DNA of 64,000 nucleotides from Leisingera sp. ANG1 (GTDB taxonomy: Bacteria; Pseudomonadota; Alphaproteobacteria; Rhodobacterales; Rhodobacteraceae). Made by a program: the position numbers and the translations under genes. The notes under the pieces were generated by a model. It was not told where the DNA came from. It did not search any database and was given only the letters and a program-made list of their open reading frames with translations. The stretch covers positions 62,001 to 126,000 of the forward strand of contig NZ_AFCF02000002.1 in the NCBI RefSeq assembly GCF_000203975.2, given 5' to 3'. This document shows positions 36,099-44,911 of this stretch, one piece after another (positions within the stretch are counted from its first letter, which is position 1; each line of letters starts with the position of its first letter).

Positions 36099-39000
36099 AT
36101 GCCACTTGACGCATCCGCCGCAAAAGAAATCAAACAGCAGATGACACTCGCCCGCAAACGCGCGTTGTCCTTCGGGTTGTGCTTTGGCAAGAAGATCGAG
36201 AATTCGGTGTTCCTCACTCACAAGACCAAGGCTGCCAAGGTGCTGGGCAAGCAAGCGAAATCCGATGGCGAAACCCCGCAGTTCAGCTTCGGCACCCTGA
36301 AGCTGGACGGCAAGGAACTGTCGATGTCGGTCGAGGGCAAGATCGTGCCTGGCATGGCCCGCAAGGCCAAGAAGATGTTCATGGTGGTCGGGCTCAAGTA
36401 CAAGATCCTTATTCTCGACCCCTCCGGCAATGTCGTCGAGTCGGAGGCCGATGATGAGGATGAAACGGCAGAGGACGTCCCCCAGGCCGCCCCGGCCGCC
36501 AGCGGCGACACCGCCACCGAAGCGTCGGCTGAGGCGCCGGCCGCCCCCTCCGCCGAACCGGATCCGGCAGAGGCCAAGTGGAAAACCACCGCTGCCAAGG
36601 TCGAGACCAACATGGCGAAGCTCCGCGACATCGCCGGCATCGACCTCTCCAAGGCAGAGACGCTGTGGAAGGCGATCCAGGCCAAGGCCGAGGGCAGCGG
36701 CTTTACCGCCGCGCTGGAGCATATCGCCAAGCTCTCCGCCGAGATGAAGACCGCCGCTCAGGATGCCGCCGCCCGCGCCAAGCGGCAGAGCCTGCTGGAA
36801 GGCAAGTGGCAGCAGGCGGCAGCCAAGCTGGAGCCGCTGATCGATGAGGTGCTGGCACTGAAGACTGCGCAGTCGGAGAAGATTGAAACCGTCTGGACCC
36901 AAATCAAGGCCCGCGTGGCCGCCAGCCCGCCGGATTATGAGGGCGCGCTCAAGGCAGTCGGCCCGCTGGCGCAGGCGATTTCCAAGGCCCGCCAGACCGC
37001 CACCGATGCAGGCGGCGGGGAGGCGGCTCCTGCCAGCACCGAGGCAGCAGCAGGCGGTGATACCGCGACCGCAACCAAACCCGAAGCCCCGGCCAAGGCG
37101 CCGGAACAGGCCGCACCACCCTCCGGCGACACCGGCAGCGAGACCGGGGACGCCACCGTCGACGAACAGATCGCCCGGATCGAGGCCGCGCTCAAAGCAC
37201 TAAAGGACGGGCCGGTCAAGACCTACAACACCATGGTGCCGGAAGCGGTCAGCCAGACCCCTGACAAGTGGAAAGCCGCGCTCGACAAGGTTGCGGCGCT
37301 GGCCGCGCAGGCCAAGGCCAAGCCCGAGGATGCCAGCGACGCCAAGCTGGATGCCGGCGAAAAGGCGCTGGACGCTCTGGAAAAGGCGGTTGCCGCCGAC
37401 ACTCAGGCCAAGACCGCGTTCCAAAAGGCTCTGGAAATCTTCGATCTGCGCATGGTGCCTCTGACCAGCCACCCCAAGGCCACGGCGCCCGAAATCGCAC
37501 CTGAAATCACCCGCATTACCGGACTGCGCACCGCCGCGGCGGACAAGGCCAAAGCGCATGATCTGAAAACGGCCACCGCCGACTTGACTGCGGCCGAAGC
37601 GGAGATTGCCAAGGCCGAAATCCTGGCCGATGAGTTCGCCCATTTCATGGCGCTCGATCCCGACCGCAAGGCGCTGGCCGACGCGGCCCGCGGCGTAACA
37701 GTCGGCGATCCGGCAGTGGATGACGCCGCGCGCGAGATGGAGCGGCTTTATGATGCCGCGCAGCAGGACAAGGCCGCCAAGAAATTCAAGGATGGCATCC
37801 AGAAGCTGGACGAAGTCGCCAAGGTCTATGAACGAACCGCCAAGGTGCGCAAACAGCGCAAGCTGTATGAGGACTGGCGCCCCAAGGTCAAACAGTGGAT
37901 CGACCACTGGGCGGGCCTCACAGCGGCGATCAAGAACCTGCTCAAGGATAAGTTGGACGAGGCCAAGGGTTATTACACCGATTCAGATGTTGCCACGAGC
38001 AAGGATTACACCGAGTCGATCAAGCTACTCAGCAAGTTCTGGGGCCTCCTGCCCTTCCTCAAAAAGGAAATCCCGGTTGTTCAGCAGTATGCTCCGAAGC
38101 TGACGGCCTTTGAGGCCAAGCTGAAAGAGTTCAAAGACCACGATGGTGCTTCGGGCATTCAGGTGATCATCCTCAAGATGGAGGCGGACCTCGCCTCGGC
38201 AAAGGCCGAAGCGGTGCTGCACAAGTACTCCACCGCCCTGACCCTGCTGGACGCCACCCAGGGCGATTGGCCCGCTGCGACCGCCCAAGCGGACGCCTGT
38301 AAGGCCTACAAGGAAAAACGCGTGGCAGTTCAGGGCAAGATCGACCCGCTCAAGAACGTGCCGCAGGCTGCAACCATGCTGGAAGATGCCAAGGCCCTGA
38401 TGGCCGAGGCGGCAGCAGCGGCGCTGAAGCTGGACTTCACCACCGCCAGCAACTGTGTGGCAGATGCCGAGAAACGCGCCGACAGCGCCAAGGCCGCGGC
38501 AGAGGCCGCTGTGGAGCTGGACGGGATGACAGACACCGCCGCGCTCGACGATCTGAAAAAGAATTGGGATCCGGCATTCAAGGTATTCACTGATGTCCGC
38601 GATAAGGTGGTAGCAGCCGATACCGGCAATGACTTCACCGCGCTGATCGCCAAGGCTCAATTGCCCGCGGCGGAGGCCGAAAAAGCCAAGACGGCCAAGA
38701 AGTTCGATGATGCCCGGGCGCACCTGGACAGCGCCATCTCCAATCTCAAGATGGCAATGGTGCTGATCCACCAGCACCGCGCCTACGGCGAATTGAAGGC
38801 CTCGCTGGCGGCGCAGATTGCGGCGCTGGCACCGCTGAACGATGCCAATTGCCTGCAGCCGCATATCGACGACGCTAACAAACTGAGCGGCGAAGCGGAC
38901 GATCTGATCAAGCCGGAAGGCTATGATTATAAGGGTGGTGAGGCAAAGATCGCCGCCGCGCGCAAGATTGTAGAGGAAGCCCGCGCCGATGGCGAGCTGT

Positions 39001-41636
39001 TCAAAACCATCAAGGCGGACCGCACCAAGGCCGCTGCTATCATCGCCAAGATCACCACCGAAGGCGGCGATGTCGAAGCCCAGCTGACCCACCGCAAGAC
39101 CGAAGTTCAGGACCTGCTCGACGAAAGCACCTCCAAGCAGACCGCCCGCGATTTCAAGGGTGCCGCGGAGAAGGCCAAGGCGGCGGCGGGCTGGGAGAAA
39201 GCAACAGACGAGGATCTGAAAAACCTGAAAACCGTGCTGGGCTGGGAAACCCCCTTCTTCAAGACGCCCCGCGCTACCCTGATCGGCCCCGGCAAGGAGG
39301 CCGGAGTGCATCAGATCGCCCGTGCCGATGCGGATTTCGCCAAGTATGAGGCGATGAAGGCTGCGCATACCTATTCTGCCGCGCTGCGGATGTTCGAAAA
39401 GGCGTATCAGAAGATTGAGGCCTGCAAGCTGCTGATCGCGGCAGCGGCCCCCTATAATCAGAGCGTGACAGATGCCCAAGCGGCGGTGGATGCGCTGGCA
39501 CCGGAAAACAACGATGCCACCAAAGACCGGATCAAGGCGATGGCGGACCGGCTCACGGCCGCCAAACTGGACCTCGCACGGACCGATCTGGACAGCAACG
39601 ACTATACCCAGGCGATCAAGCTCTTGAAGCAAATCACCGAAGACGCCAAGGCGCTGCTGCAATCCATCAAGGGGTCTTCCGATTATGAACCCGCCCGCGC
39701 CGCTGCCGAGGCCAAGCTGGCCGAAGCCAGGGGCCACAAGCACGCAGACGCGATCCAGGCCCAGTTGACCCGGCTGACGGCGAAATACGACAACCTGGTC
39801 AAGCTGGCCCCCAGCGATTACGCCACCGCCAAGACTATGGCCGAGGAAGTCACGAAATCCGCCGAGGAGGCAATCAGCTCCGCCAATACCCACGGTATCC
39901 TGGAAGCGGTGAACTCCGCCATCGGCGGCGACGAGGACAGCGCCCCCTGGTGGCCGCAGGTGCAGGCGGCGAAACTGTCGATCAAGGCAGTGGGCAGCCG
40001 CGAGAACGCCGGCGTCGCCAAGACCCATCTGGACACCGCCAATACCGAGATTGAGAACTGCCAGAAGGACGGGCTGGACGCCAAGATCGCCAAGGGCCAT
40101 CTCAAGGCAGCGCTGGAGGCCTGCAACACTGCCAATGAGGTAATCTCGCAATATGCCTTCATCGCGCAGGAAATCGTCCGCGCCCGCGCCACCCTGCCGC
40201 CGGTTACCGGCCACGCTGAGGCGGCCTATGTGAAGGATGAGACGGACGCGGTTGAAAAACTGCTGGATGGAGCCGAAACCGCGGCCAAGGGCGGCCAGAA
40301 CTATGCCAAGGTCAGCAGCGATATCGAGGCGGCCATTGCCCAGACCAAGATCGCGCTGGAAATGGCGGGGCAGCACAAGCAATACAAGGAGCTGCGCGCC
40401 AAACCGGAGGTCGAGCCGCGCCTGGCAGTGCTGGAAAAACACGAGCACCGCTACGCTATCAAGCCCAGTATCGACACTATGCGCAAGAAGCTGGGTGATG
40501 CTGCGGCAGCTGTGGCCGGCAAGAAGCCGGGCGAGGGCGTCAAGCTTCTGGAGGAGGCCCGCGCCATTGGCACCAGCGCCTTTGTGATGGCGGAAATGCG
40601 CGCCAACACTCCGCCCAAGGAAGACGACATCAAGGAAATCCTGTCGCGCCCCAATGGCACGGCTGAACTGGACGCAATGATCGACAACCTGGAGCCGGAA
40701 GCTCAGCGTGCCGTGGTCAAGGTCGCGTTCAAGGCGCGTTTTGGATGCGATATCAAGAACTTCAGCAACGAGAACCTGGCCCCGGCCTCGGAAATTGCCG
40801 ACAACAACCTGAAAGGGCCGAACATCGTCGCCTTCTACAAGGCGATGCAGGACCTGCCGCTGGATCACACGCTGAACAACGACTCGCTGCAAAGCTTTGC
40901 GGTGAACGAGGCTGCCAAGGGCGGTTCCAAGTACCAAAGCGACAAGAAGCGGATCGTGATGCACGAAGGCGATGCCGGGGCCTCGCCCAATTACGCCTTT
41001 GGTAGCGACGATGCGGTCGGCAGCCTGGACGATGCCGCCACCCCGGAAGAGCGCGCCGAGCTGGAGAAATGCAAACCCGCCAACGAGGAACCGGTCACCT
41101 TCTTCAATTGGAACACCCTGCATGAGGTCGGCCATGCGGTCGACGACAAGCAGAGCTTCATGAAGAACAACGGCAAGAAGAAGGACTTTGGCGGCTGGAC
41201 CGAACACGGCATGGATATTTCTGGCATCGCAGACAAGATTGCCAAGAAATTCAGCTATGATACGGCCTATGTCACTGAATACATGGCCCATAACAAAAGC
41301 GCCCATGTGCCGCCCAGGCCGGAGGATGAAACCTGCTCGGATGAGGACTGGGAAAGCCGCCGGATCAAGATGGAGGCCTTTGTCGATATGGCCTCGGAAC
41401 CGGCCAAACCCTGGTCCAGCATGGCCACCGCCAAGAAGCTGGCAATCGGCGGGGTGGTCTATCAGGAAAGCTACCCCAACAGCTGGAACTCCTATCTGCT
41501 CAGCGAGCGCGCCAAGGGGATCACCGGCTACCAATTCCGGGCGCCGGGGGAGTGGTTCTCGGAGCTGTATGCCGCCTTTCATTCCGGCAAGCTGAAGCCG
41601 AACCACCCTGCCGTTGGCTGGCTGGAAAAACTCTGA
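36099..41636 (+). CDS. Giant repeat protein with C-terminal anthrax-lethal-factor-like zincin domain; candidate toxin/effector
   Basis: The 1845-residue protein has four parts. Residues 1-112 form a distinct domain with an LSFGLCFGKK motif. Residues about 112-160 and 301-356 are Ala/Pro/Glu-rich linkers that flank two similar segments of about 68 residues. Residues about 356-1600 are Ala/Lys-rich predicted helix with loose repeats. The last 200 residues form a zinc-protease domain: H1675-E-V-G-H1679-AVDD, then Y1811 and E1818 in YQFRAPGEWF. In anthrax lethal factor the matching residues are HEFGHAVDD (H686, H690), Y728 and E735, with the same seven-residue step from Tyr to Glu. No signal peptide. 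The start follows GGGAG. A CpXC protein gene is 22 bp downstream. Target and delivery route are unknown. Confidence 0.75.
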   Translation: MPLDASAAKEIKQQMTLARKRALSFGLCFGKKIENSVFLTHKTKAAKVLGKQAKSDGETPQFSFGTLKLDGKELSMSVEGKIVPGMARKAKKMFMVVGLKYKILILDPSGNVVESEADDEDETAEDVPQAAPAASGDTATEASAEAPAAPSAEPDPAEAKWKTTAAKVETNMAKLRDIAGIDLSKAETLWKAIQAKAEGSGFTAALEHIAKLSAEMKTAAQDAAARAKRQSLLEGKWQQAAAKLEPLIDEVLALKTAQSEKIETVWTQIKARVAASPPDYEGALKAVGPLAQAISKARQTATDAGGGEAAPASTEAAAGGDTATATKPEAPAKAPEQAAPPSGDTGSETGDATVDEQIARIEAALKALKDGPVKTYNTMVPEAVSQTPDKWKAALDKVAALAAQAKAKPEDASDAKLDAGEKALDALEKAVAADTQAKTAFQKALEIFDLRMVPLTSHPKATAPEIAPEITRITGLRTAAADKAKAHDLKTATADLTAAEAEIAKAEILADEFAHFMALDPDRKALADAARGVTVGDPAVDDAAREMERLYDAAQQDKAAKKFKDGIQKLDEVAKVYERTAKVRKQRKLYEDWRPKVKQWIDHWAGLTAAIKNLLKDKLDEAKGYYTDSDVATSKDYTESIKLLSKFWGLLPFLKKEIPVVQQYAPKLTAFEAKLKEFKDHDGASGIQVIILKMEADLASAKAEAVLHKYSTALTLLDATQGDWPAATAQADACKAYKEKRVAVQGKIDPLKNVPQAATMLEDAKALMAEAAAAALKLDFTTASNCVADAEKRADSAKAAAEAAVELDGMTDTAALDDLKKNWDPAFKVFTDVRDKVVAADTGNDFTALIAKAQLPAAEAEKAKTAKKFDDARAHLDSAISNLKMAMVLIHQHRAYGELKASLAAQIAALAPLNDANCLQPHIDDANKLSGEADDLIKPEGYDYKGGEAKIAAARKIVEEARADGELFKTIKADRTKAAAIIAKITTEGGDVEAQLTHRKTEVQDLLDESTSKQTARDFKGAAEKAKAAAGWEKATDEDLKNLKTVLGWETPFFKTPRATLIGPGKEAGVHQIARADADFAKYEAMKAAHTYSAALRMFEKAYQKIEACKLLIAAAAPYNQSVTDAQAAVDALAPENNDATKDRIKAMADRLTAAKLDLARTDLDSNDYTQAIKLLKQITEDAKALLQSIKGSSDYEPARAAAEAKLAEARGHKHADAIQAQLTRLTAKYDNLVKLAPSDYATAKTMAEEVTKSAEEAISSANTHGILEAVNSAIGGDEDSAPWWPQVQAAKLSIKAVGSRENAGVAKTHLDTANTEIENCQKDGLDAKIAKGHLKAALEACNTANEVISQYAFIAQEIVRARATLPPVTGHAEAAYVKDETDAVEKLLDGAETAAKGGQNYAKVSSDIEAAIAQTKIALEMAGQHKQYKELRAKPEVEPRLAVLEKHEHRYAIKPSIDTMRKKLGDAAAAVAGKKPGEGVKLLEEARAIGTSAFVMAEMRANTPPKEDDIKEILSRPNGTAELDAMIDNLEPEAQRAVVKVAFKARFGCDIKNFSNENLAPASEIADNNLKGPNIVAFYKAMQDLPLDHTLNNDSLQSFAVNEAAKGGSKYQSDKKRIVMHEGDAGASPNYAFGSDDAVGSLDDAATPEERAELEKCKPANEEPVTFFNWNTLHEVGHAVDDKQSFMKNNGKKKDFGGWTEHGMDISGIADKIAKKFSYDTAYVTEYMAHNKSAHVPPRPEDETCSDEDWESRRIKMEAFVDMASEPAKPWSSMATAKKLAIGGVVYQESYPNSWNSYLLSERAKGITGYQFRAPGEWFSELYAAFHSGKLKPNHPAVGWLEKL

Positions 41637-41658
41637 CCTATTGAAAGGCTTCTGACCG

Positions 41659-42363
41659 ATGTCCCTATTTCACCCCGTCAATCTGGTCTGCCCGCAGTGC
41701 GAGGCGCCGGTGACCATGATGGCCGTGGGCAGCGTAAACGCCGACCGGCGGCCTGACCTGCGCGACGATATCCTGCAAGACCGGTTTCAGGACTGCGCCT
41801 GCGATGCCTGCGGCGAAAGCTTCCGGCTGCAGCCTCAGTTCAACTATCTGGATGCAGGCCGCGGCCAGTGGATTGCCGCGATGCCTGCCAGCCGCCTGCG
41901 CGACCATCTGGAACTGGAGGATGAGGCCAGGGAGCTGTTCGGCGCCAGCTATGGTGCCAGCGCCCCGGCGGCGGCCCGCGACGTCGGCAGCGGCCTGGCG
42001 GCGCGCCTCACTTTCGGCTGGCCTGCAGTGCGGGAGAAGCTGCTGATTAAGCAGCTGGGACTTGATGACGTGATCGTCGAAATGATGAAGCTGCACATCC
42101 TACGCAGCGTGGAAACGGTTCCGCTGGCAGAAGGCATCGAACTGCGTCTGACCGAAGCGGATGAAGAGGAAGACAGCTATGTGTTCGCCTGGCTGGAAAC
42201 GGCGTCAGAGCAATACCTTGAATACATGACCGTCCCGGCAGAGCTCTACCGTGCCATCCAGGGCAACCCGGAGGGCTGGGCCGCCGTCCGCGGGCGGCTG
42301 GACAACGGTTATTTCGTGGACATGCAGAAGCTGTACATGGGCGAAGGGCGCCAGGCAGAGTGA
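41659..42363 (+). CDS. CpXC domain protein, partner of the giant zincin gene
   Basis: The 234-residue protein begins with a CpXC domain: one Cys-x-x-Cys pair (CPQC) near the N-terminus and another at CDACG, followed by QPQFNYLDAGRGQWIAAMP. The remaining 150 residues are mixed, partly helical, and not recognised. It starts 22 bp after the giant gene, so it is almost certainly in the same transcript. Roles as immunity protein, chaperone or loader for the putative toxin are possible; none is shown by sequence. Confidence 0.78.
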   Translation: MSLFHPVNLVCPQCEAPVTMMAVGSVNADRRPDLRDDILQDRFQDCACDACGESFRLQPQFNYLDAGRGQWIAAMPASRLRDHLELEDEARELFGASYGASAPAAARDVGSGLAARLTFGWPAVREKLLIKQLGLDDVIVEMMKLHILRSVETVPLAEGIELRLTEADEEEDSYVFAWLETASEQYLEYMTVPAELYRAIQGNPEGWAAVRGRLDNGYFVDMQKLYMGEGRQAE

Positions 42364-42580
42364 TCTAGTTCTGTCTGACCAGGCAAGCGTCACGAGTTCA
42401 GGTCAGTTTTGCAGTAAATAGGTTTCAGCTAAGGGCAGCCAGACGTTCCTGCAGAACAGGTCTTCTGGCAAGGCCTGCAGCTTTGCTCATGGGAGAAACC
42501 TTCGGGGATGGCATGCACTGGTGCGGTCTGCAATAATGCCGGCTGGACGGTCCGGCGTCTGCGCAGAAATCAAGCCTTGA

Positions 42581-42598
42581 CCGGGTACCGGAACCCGG
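42581..42598 (+). promoter_or_regulatory. Hairpin in the leader of the epimerase gene
   Basis: CCGGGT pairs with ACCCGG around ACCGGA, 28 bases before the epimerase start. It could be structural or part of a short leader; no T tract follows. Confidence 0.3.
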
Positions 42599-42626
42599 CA
42601 GTCCAGGTAATCCCGGAAGCAGACCA

Positions 42627-43667
42627 ATGAGCCAGCAAACTGTTCTTGTTACCGGGTCTTCCGGCTTTATCGGCTACCATCTGTGCCAGCGGCTGTTAGC
42701 AGACGGATATCGCGTCGTTGGTATCGACAACCTGTCTGACTACTACAGTGTCCAGCTCAAGCGGGACCGCCAGGAGATGCTGGAACGGCATCCGGCTTTC
42801 AGCGTCATCAACCGCAGCATCGAAGAGCGCGGTGTCATGATGGAACTTTTCTCGGCGCACAGGCCTGACTTTGTGGTGCATCTCGCGGCCCAGGCTGGGG
42901 TACGTTATTCGATCGAAAACCCGCGTTCTTATCTGGATAGCAACATAACCGGCACCTTTGAGATCCTGGAGGCCGCTCGCGCCTATCCGCCGCGGCACAT
43001 GCTGCTGGCCTCCACTTCCTCGGCTTTTGGCGCCAACACCGAGATGCCCTACAAGGAGACCCAAAAGGCCGATCACCAGATGTCCTTCTATGCCGCAACC
43101 AAGAAGGCGACGGAGAACATGGCGCATTCCTATGCGCATCTGTTTGAACTTCCGGTCACCATGTTCCGGTTTTTTACAGTCTATGGTCCCTGGGGACGGC
43201 CGGACATGGCGCTGTTCAAATTCACCAAGGCGATCCTCGAAGGGAAGCCGATTGATGTTTACAATTACGGCGACATGAAGCGGGATTTCACCTATGTCAC
43301 CGATTTGGTCGAAGCGATCCGGCTGCTGCTGGATGCCGTTCCGCAACGCCGGCCGGACGGTGTTGTGCCGGAGGGCGACAGCCTGTCGCCTGTAGCACCG
43401 CATCGTGTGGTCAACATCGGCAATTCTGAATCCGTGCGGCTGACCGCCTTTATCGAGGCGATCGAGGCGGCTACCGGGCGTAAGGCAGAACAGAACCTGA
43501 TGCCGATCCAAGCCGGTGATGTTCCGGCGACTTGGGCGGATGCTTCGCTGCTTCACAGGCTCACGGGATACAATCCTCAAACTGCCGTGGCTGAGGGCGT
43601 AGAGCATTTCGTCAACTGGTACCGGGAGTATTATGACGCTCCATTCCCTGCAATAGACGGCAGCTAA
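42627..43667 (+). CDS. NAD-dependent epimerase, UDP-glucuronate 4-epimerase type
   Basis: The 346-residue protein is an extended short-chain dehydrogenase. The NAD-binding motif is TGSSGFIG, the catalytic Ser region is ASTSSAFG and the active pair is YAATKK. The phrases GVRYSIENPRSYLDSNITGTFEILEAAR and FRFFTVYGPWGRPDMALFKFT are typical of UDP-glucuronate/galacturonate epimerases that feed capsule, LPS or exopolysaccharide assembly. No other polysaccharide genes adjoin it, so its place here looks isolated. Confidence 0.9.
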   Translation: MSQQTVLVTGSSGFIGYHLCQRLLADGYRVVGIDNLSDYYSVQLKRDRQEMLERHPAFSVINRSIEERGVMMELFSAHRPDFVVHLAAQAGVRYSIENPRSYLDSNITGTFEILEAARAYPPRHMLLASTSSAFGANTEMPYKETQKADHQMSFYAATKKATENMAHSYAHLFELPVTMFRFFTVYGPWGRPDMALFKFTKAILEGKPIDVYNYGDMKRDFTYVTDLVEAIRLLLDAVPQRRPDGVVPEGDSLSPVAPHRVVNIGNSESVRLTAFIEAIEAATGRKAEQNLMPIQAGDVPATWADASLLHRLTGYNPQTAVAEGVEHFVNWYREYYDAPFPAIDGS

Positions 43668-43800
43668 AGCGGTCTGTCCGGCACCACGGGAAAGGGCAGG
43701 CCCAGTAAGGCAGTTGGTGCCGTTATCGGAGCAATGCCTGACGACTATGCTGGCTGTGTGATTTGGAAGGAAGCCGTTGACGCGAGTGACCTTGGTCATG

Positions 43801-43814
43801 TTGAAGACAATCAA
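43801..43814 (+). promoter_or_regulatory. FNR/NnrR-type box before the FAH-family gene
   Basis: TTGAA-N4-ATCAA matches the FNR consensus TTGAT-N4-ATCAA at nine of ten positions. Its centre is 81 bases before the start codon; an activator at -41.5 would place the transcript start near 43849. Confidence 0.5.
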
Positions 43815-43888
43815 AGGTTTATAGCCGATGGTTTTGTAGTTCTGTTTTGAGGGGCTGGCTACAGGCCGCAAAGCAAGAGGAATTTCCG

Positions 43889-44587
43889 ATGAATAAAGTT
43901 CTGTTTCCACTTCCAGAGACACCGGTCGTTCCAGTGATGGGAGAGGAGGCTGGCTACCAGGTGGGGCGGATCTTTTGTGTTGGACGCAACTATGCAGCAC
44001 ATGCCGCCGAGATGGGTAACGAAGTGGACCGGGAAGCGCCGTTCTATTTCACCAAGGCGGCTGCCAATGCTGTTCTGACGGATGAAGTTGTGCCTTATCC
44101 TCCGGGTACAGATGACTTTCACTATGAAATGGAGCTTGCGGTGGCAATCGGGGCACCGGTTTTCCGGGCCGGGCCGGCAGAAGCAGCGGCTTCCGTATTT
44201 GGCTATGGCTGTGCATTGGATATGACCCGGCGTGACCTGCAAATTCGGGAGCGAAGGAAACAGCGTCCATGGGATCTGGGGAAAGATCTGGAGAATGGCA
44301 CCGTGTTGGCCCCGATGAGCAGGGCGGGCGATTGGGAGGGTCCGGCCGGCCAGCAGATCTGGCTGGAGGTGAATGGGGAGATCAGGCAGGACGCTACGCT
44401 GGCGGAGATGATCTGGTCTGTGACTGACATCATTGGTCACCTATCGGGGTTCTATCATTTGCGGCCGGGCGACATAATCCTGACTGGCACACCTGCCGGT
44501 GTCGGAGCGGTTCAGACTGGCGATCGGATTCGTGGAGGGGTGGACGGGCTTGCGCCGGTTGAGCTGACATTGGCTGCTGCGGAATGA
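43889..44587 (+). CDS. Fumarylacetoacetate hydrolase family protein
   Basis: The 232-residue protein is a compact FAH domain: IFCVGRNYAAHAAEMG, PFYFTKAANAV-like and DFHYEMELAVAIG carry the metal-binding Glu residues, and DIIGHLSGFYHLRPGDIILTGTPAGVG closes the fold. Members hydrolyse or decarboxylate beta-diketo or hydroxy acids in aromatic and sugar-acid degradation. It is followed by a TRAP transporter for organic acids, which fits uptake plus breakdown of one compound. The ATG at 43889 follows AGAGGA; the upstream frame was not used. Confidence 0.88.
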   Translation: MNKVLFPLPETPVVPVMGEEAGYQVGRIFCVGRNYAAHAAEMGNEVDREAPFYFTKAAANAVLTDEVVPYPPGTDDFHYEMELAVAIGAPVFRAGPAEAAASVFGYGCALDMTRRDLQIRERRKQRPWDLGKDLENGTVLAPMSRAGDWEGPAGQQIWLEVNGEIRQDATLAEMIWSVTDIIGHLSGFYHLRPGDIILTGTPAGVGAVQTGDRIRGGVDGLAPVELTLAAAE

Positions 44588-44911
44588 CGCAGGATGTCCC
44601 GTGCCGCGATAGTTGTTGCCATGCGGCGGTTTCCATATGTATCAATTTGGATGTGATTTATGGCCGTTTCGTAACGTATTGAATGGTGAATCCCGCTGAC
44701 AATGGGGCGAGCGGACAGATTTCATGAGTAAAAAATGCATAATCTGCTGTTGATGGTTACAAACGCACCTAATAGCAGGGAAGCAGTCGGTTCGTTAAAC
44801 GAACCCGAATGAGGGTTCTGACGGCAGAAACGGAAAGAAAATCGCCGGGCGCCGCAGCAATCTTGCGACGGTGGAGGTCCGGTAAATGATTTGGTCAAAG
44901 GGAGGACACAC
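44588..44911. other. 324-bp gap between FAH-family gene and dctP
   Basis: No ORF that I can support. The gap contains the palindrome at 44789-44805 and the ribosome-binding site GGGAGGA before dctP. An AT-rich patch near 44715-44745 could hold a promoter, but no clear -35/-10 pair was identified. Confidence 0.5.
44789..44805. promoter_or_regulatory. Perfect 17-bp palindrome, candidate operator of the TRAP operon
   Basis: GGTTCGTT-A-AACGAACC is a perfect dyad with 8-bp arms and lies 107 bases before the dctP start. Such symmetry is typical of repressor sites (LacI, GntR or similar). The regulator is not identified; a LacI-family gene sits about 5.4 kb downstream. Confidence 0.5.

Noticed and set aside
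38025-41606. 1193-codon open frame antisense to the giant gene
   Set aside because: It arises from the codon pattern of Ala/Lys-rich repeats (GCC-AAG read backwards). It lacks a ribosome-binding site and recognisable domain, whereas the plus strand has the zincin motif and an operon partner.
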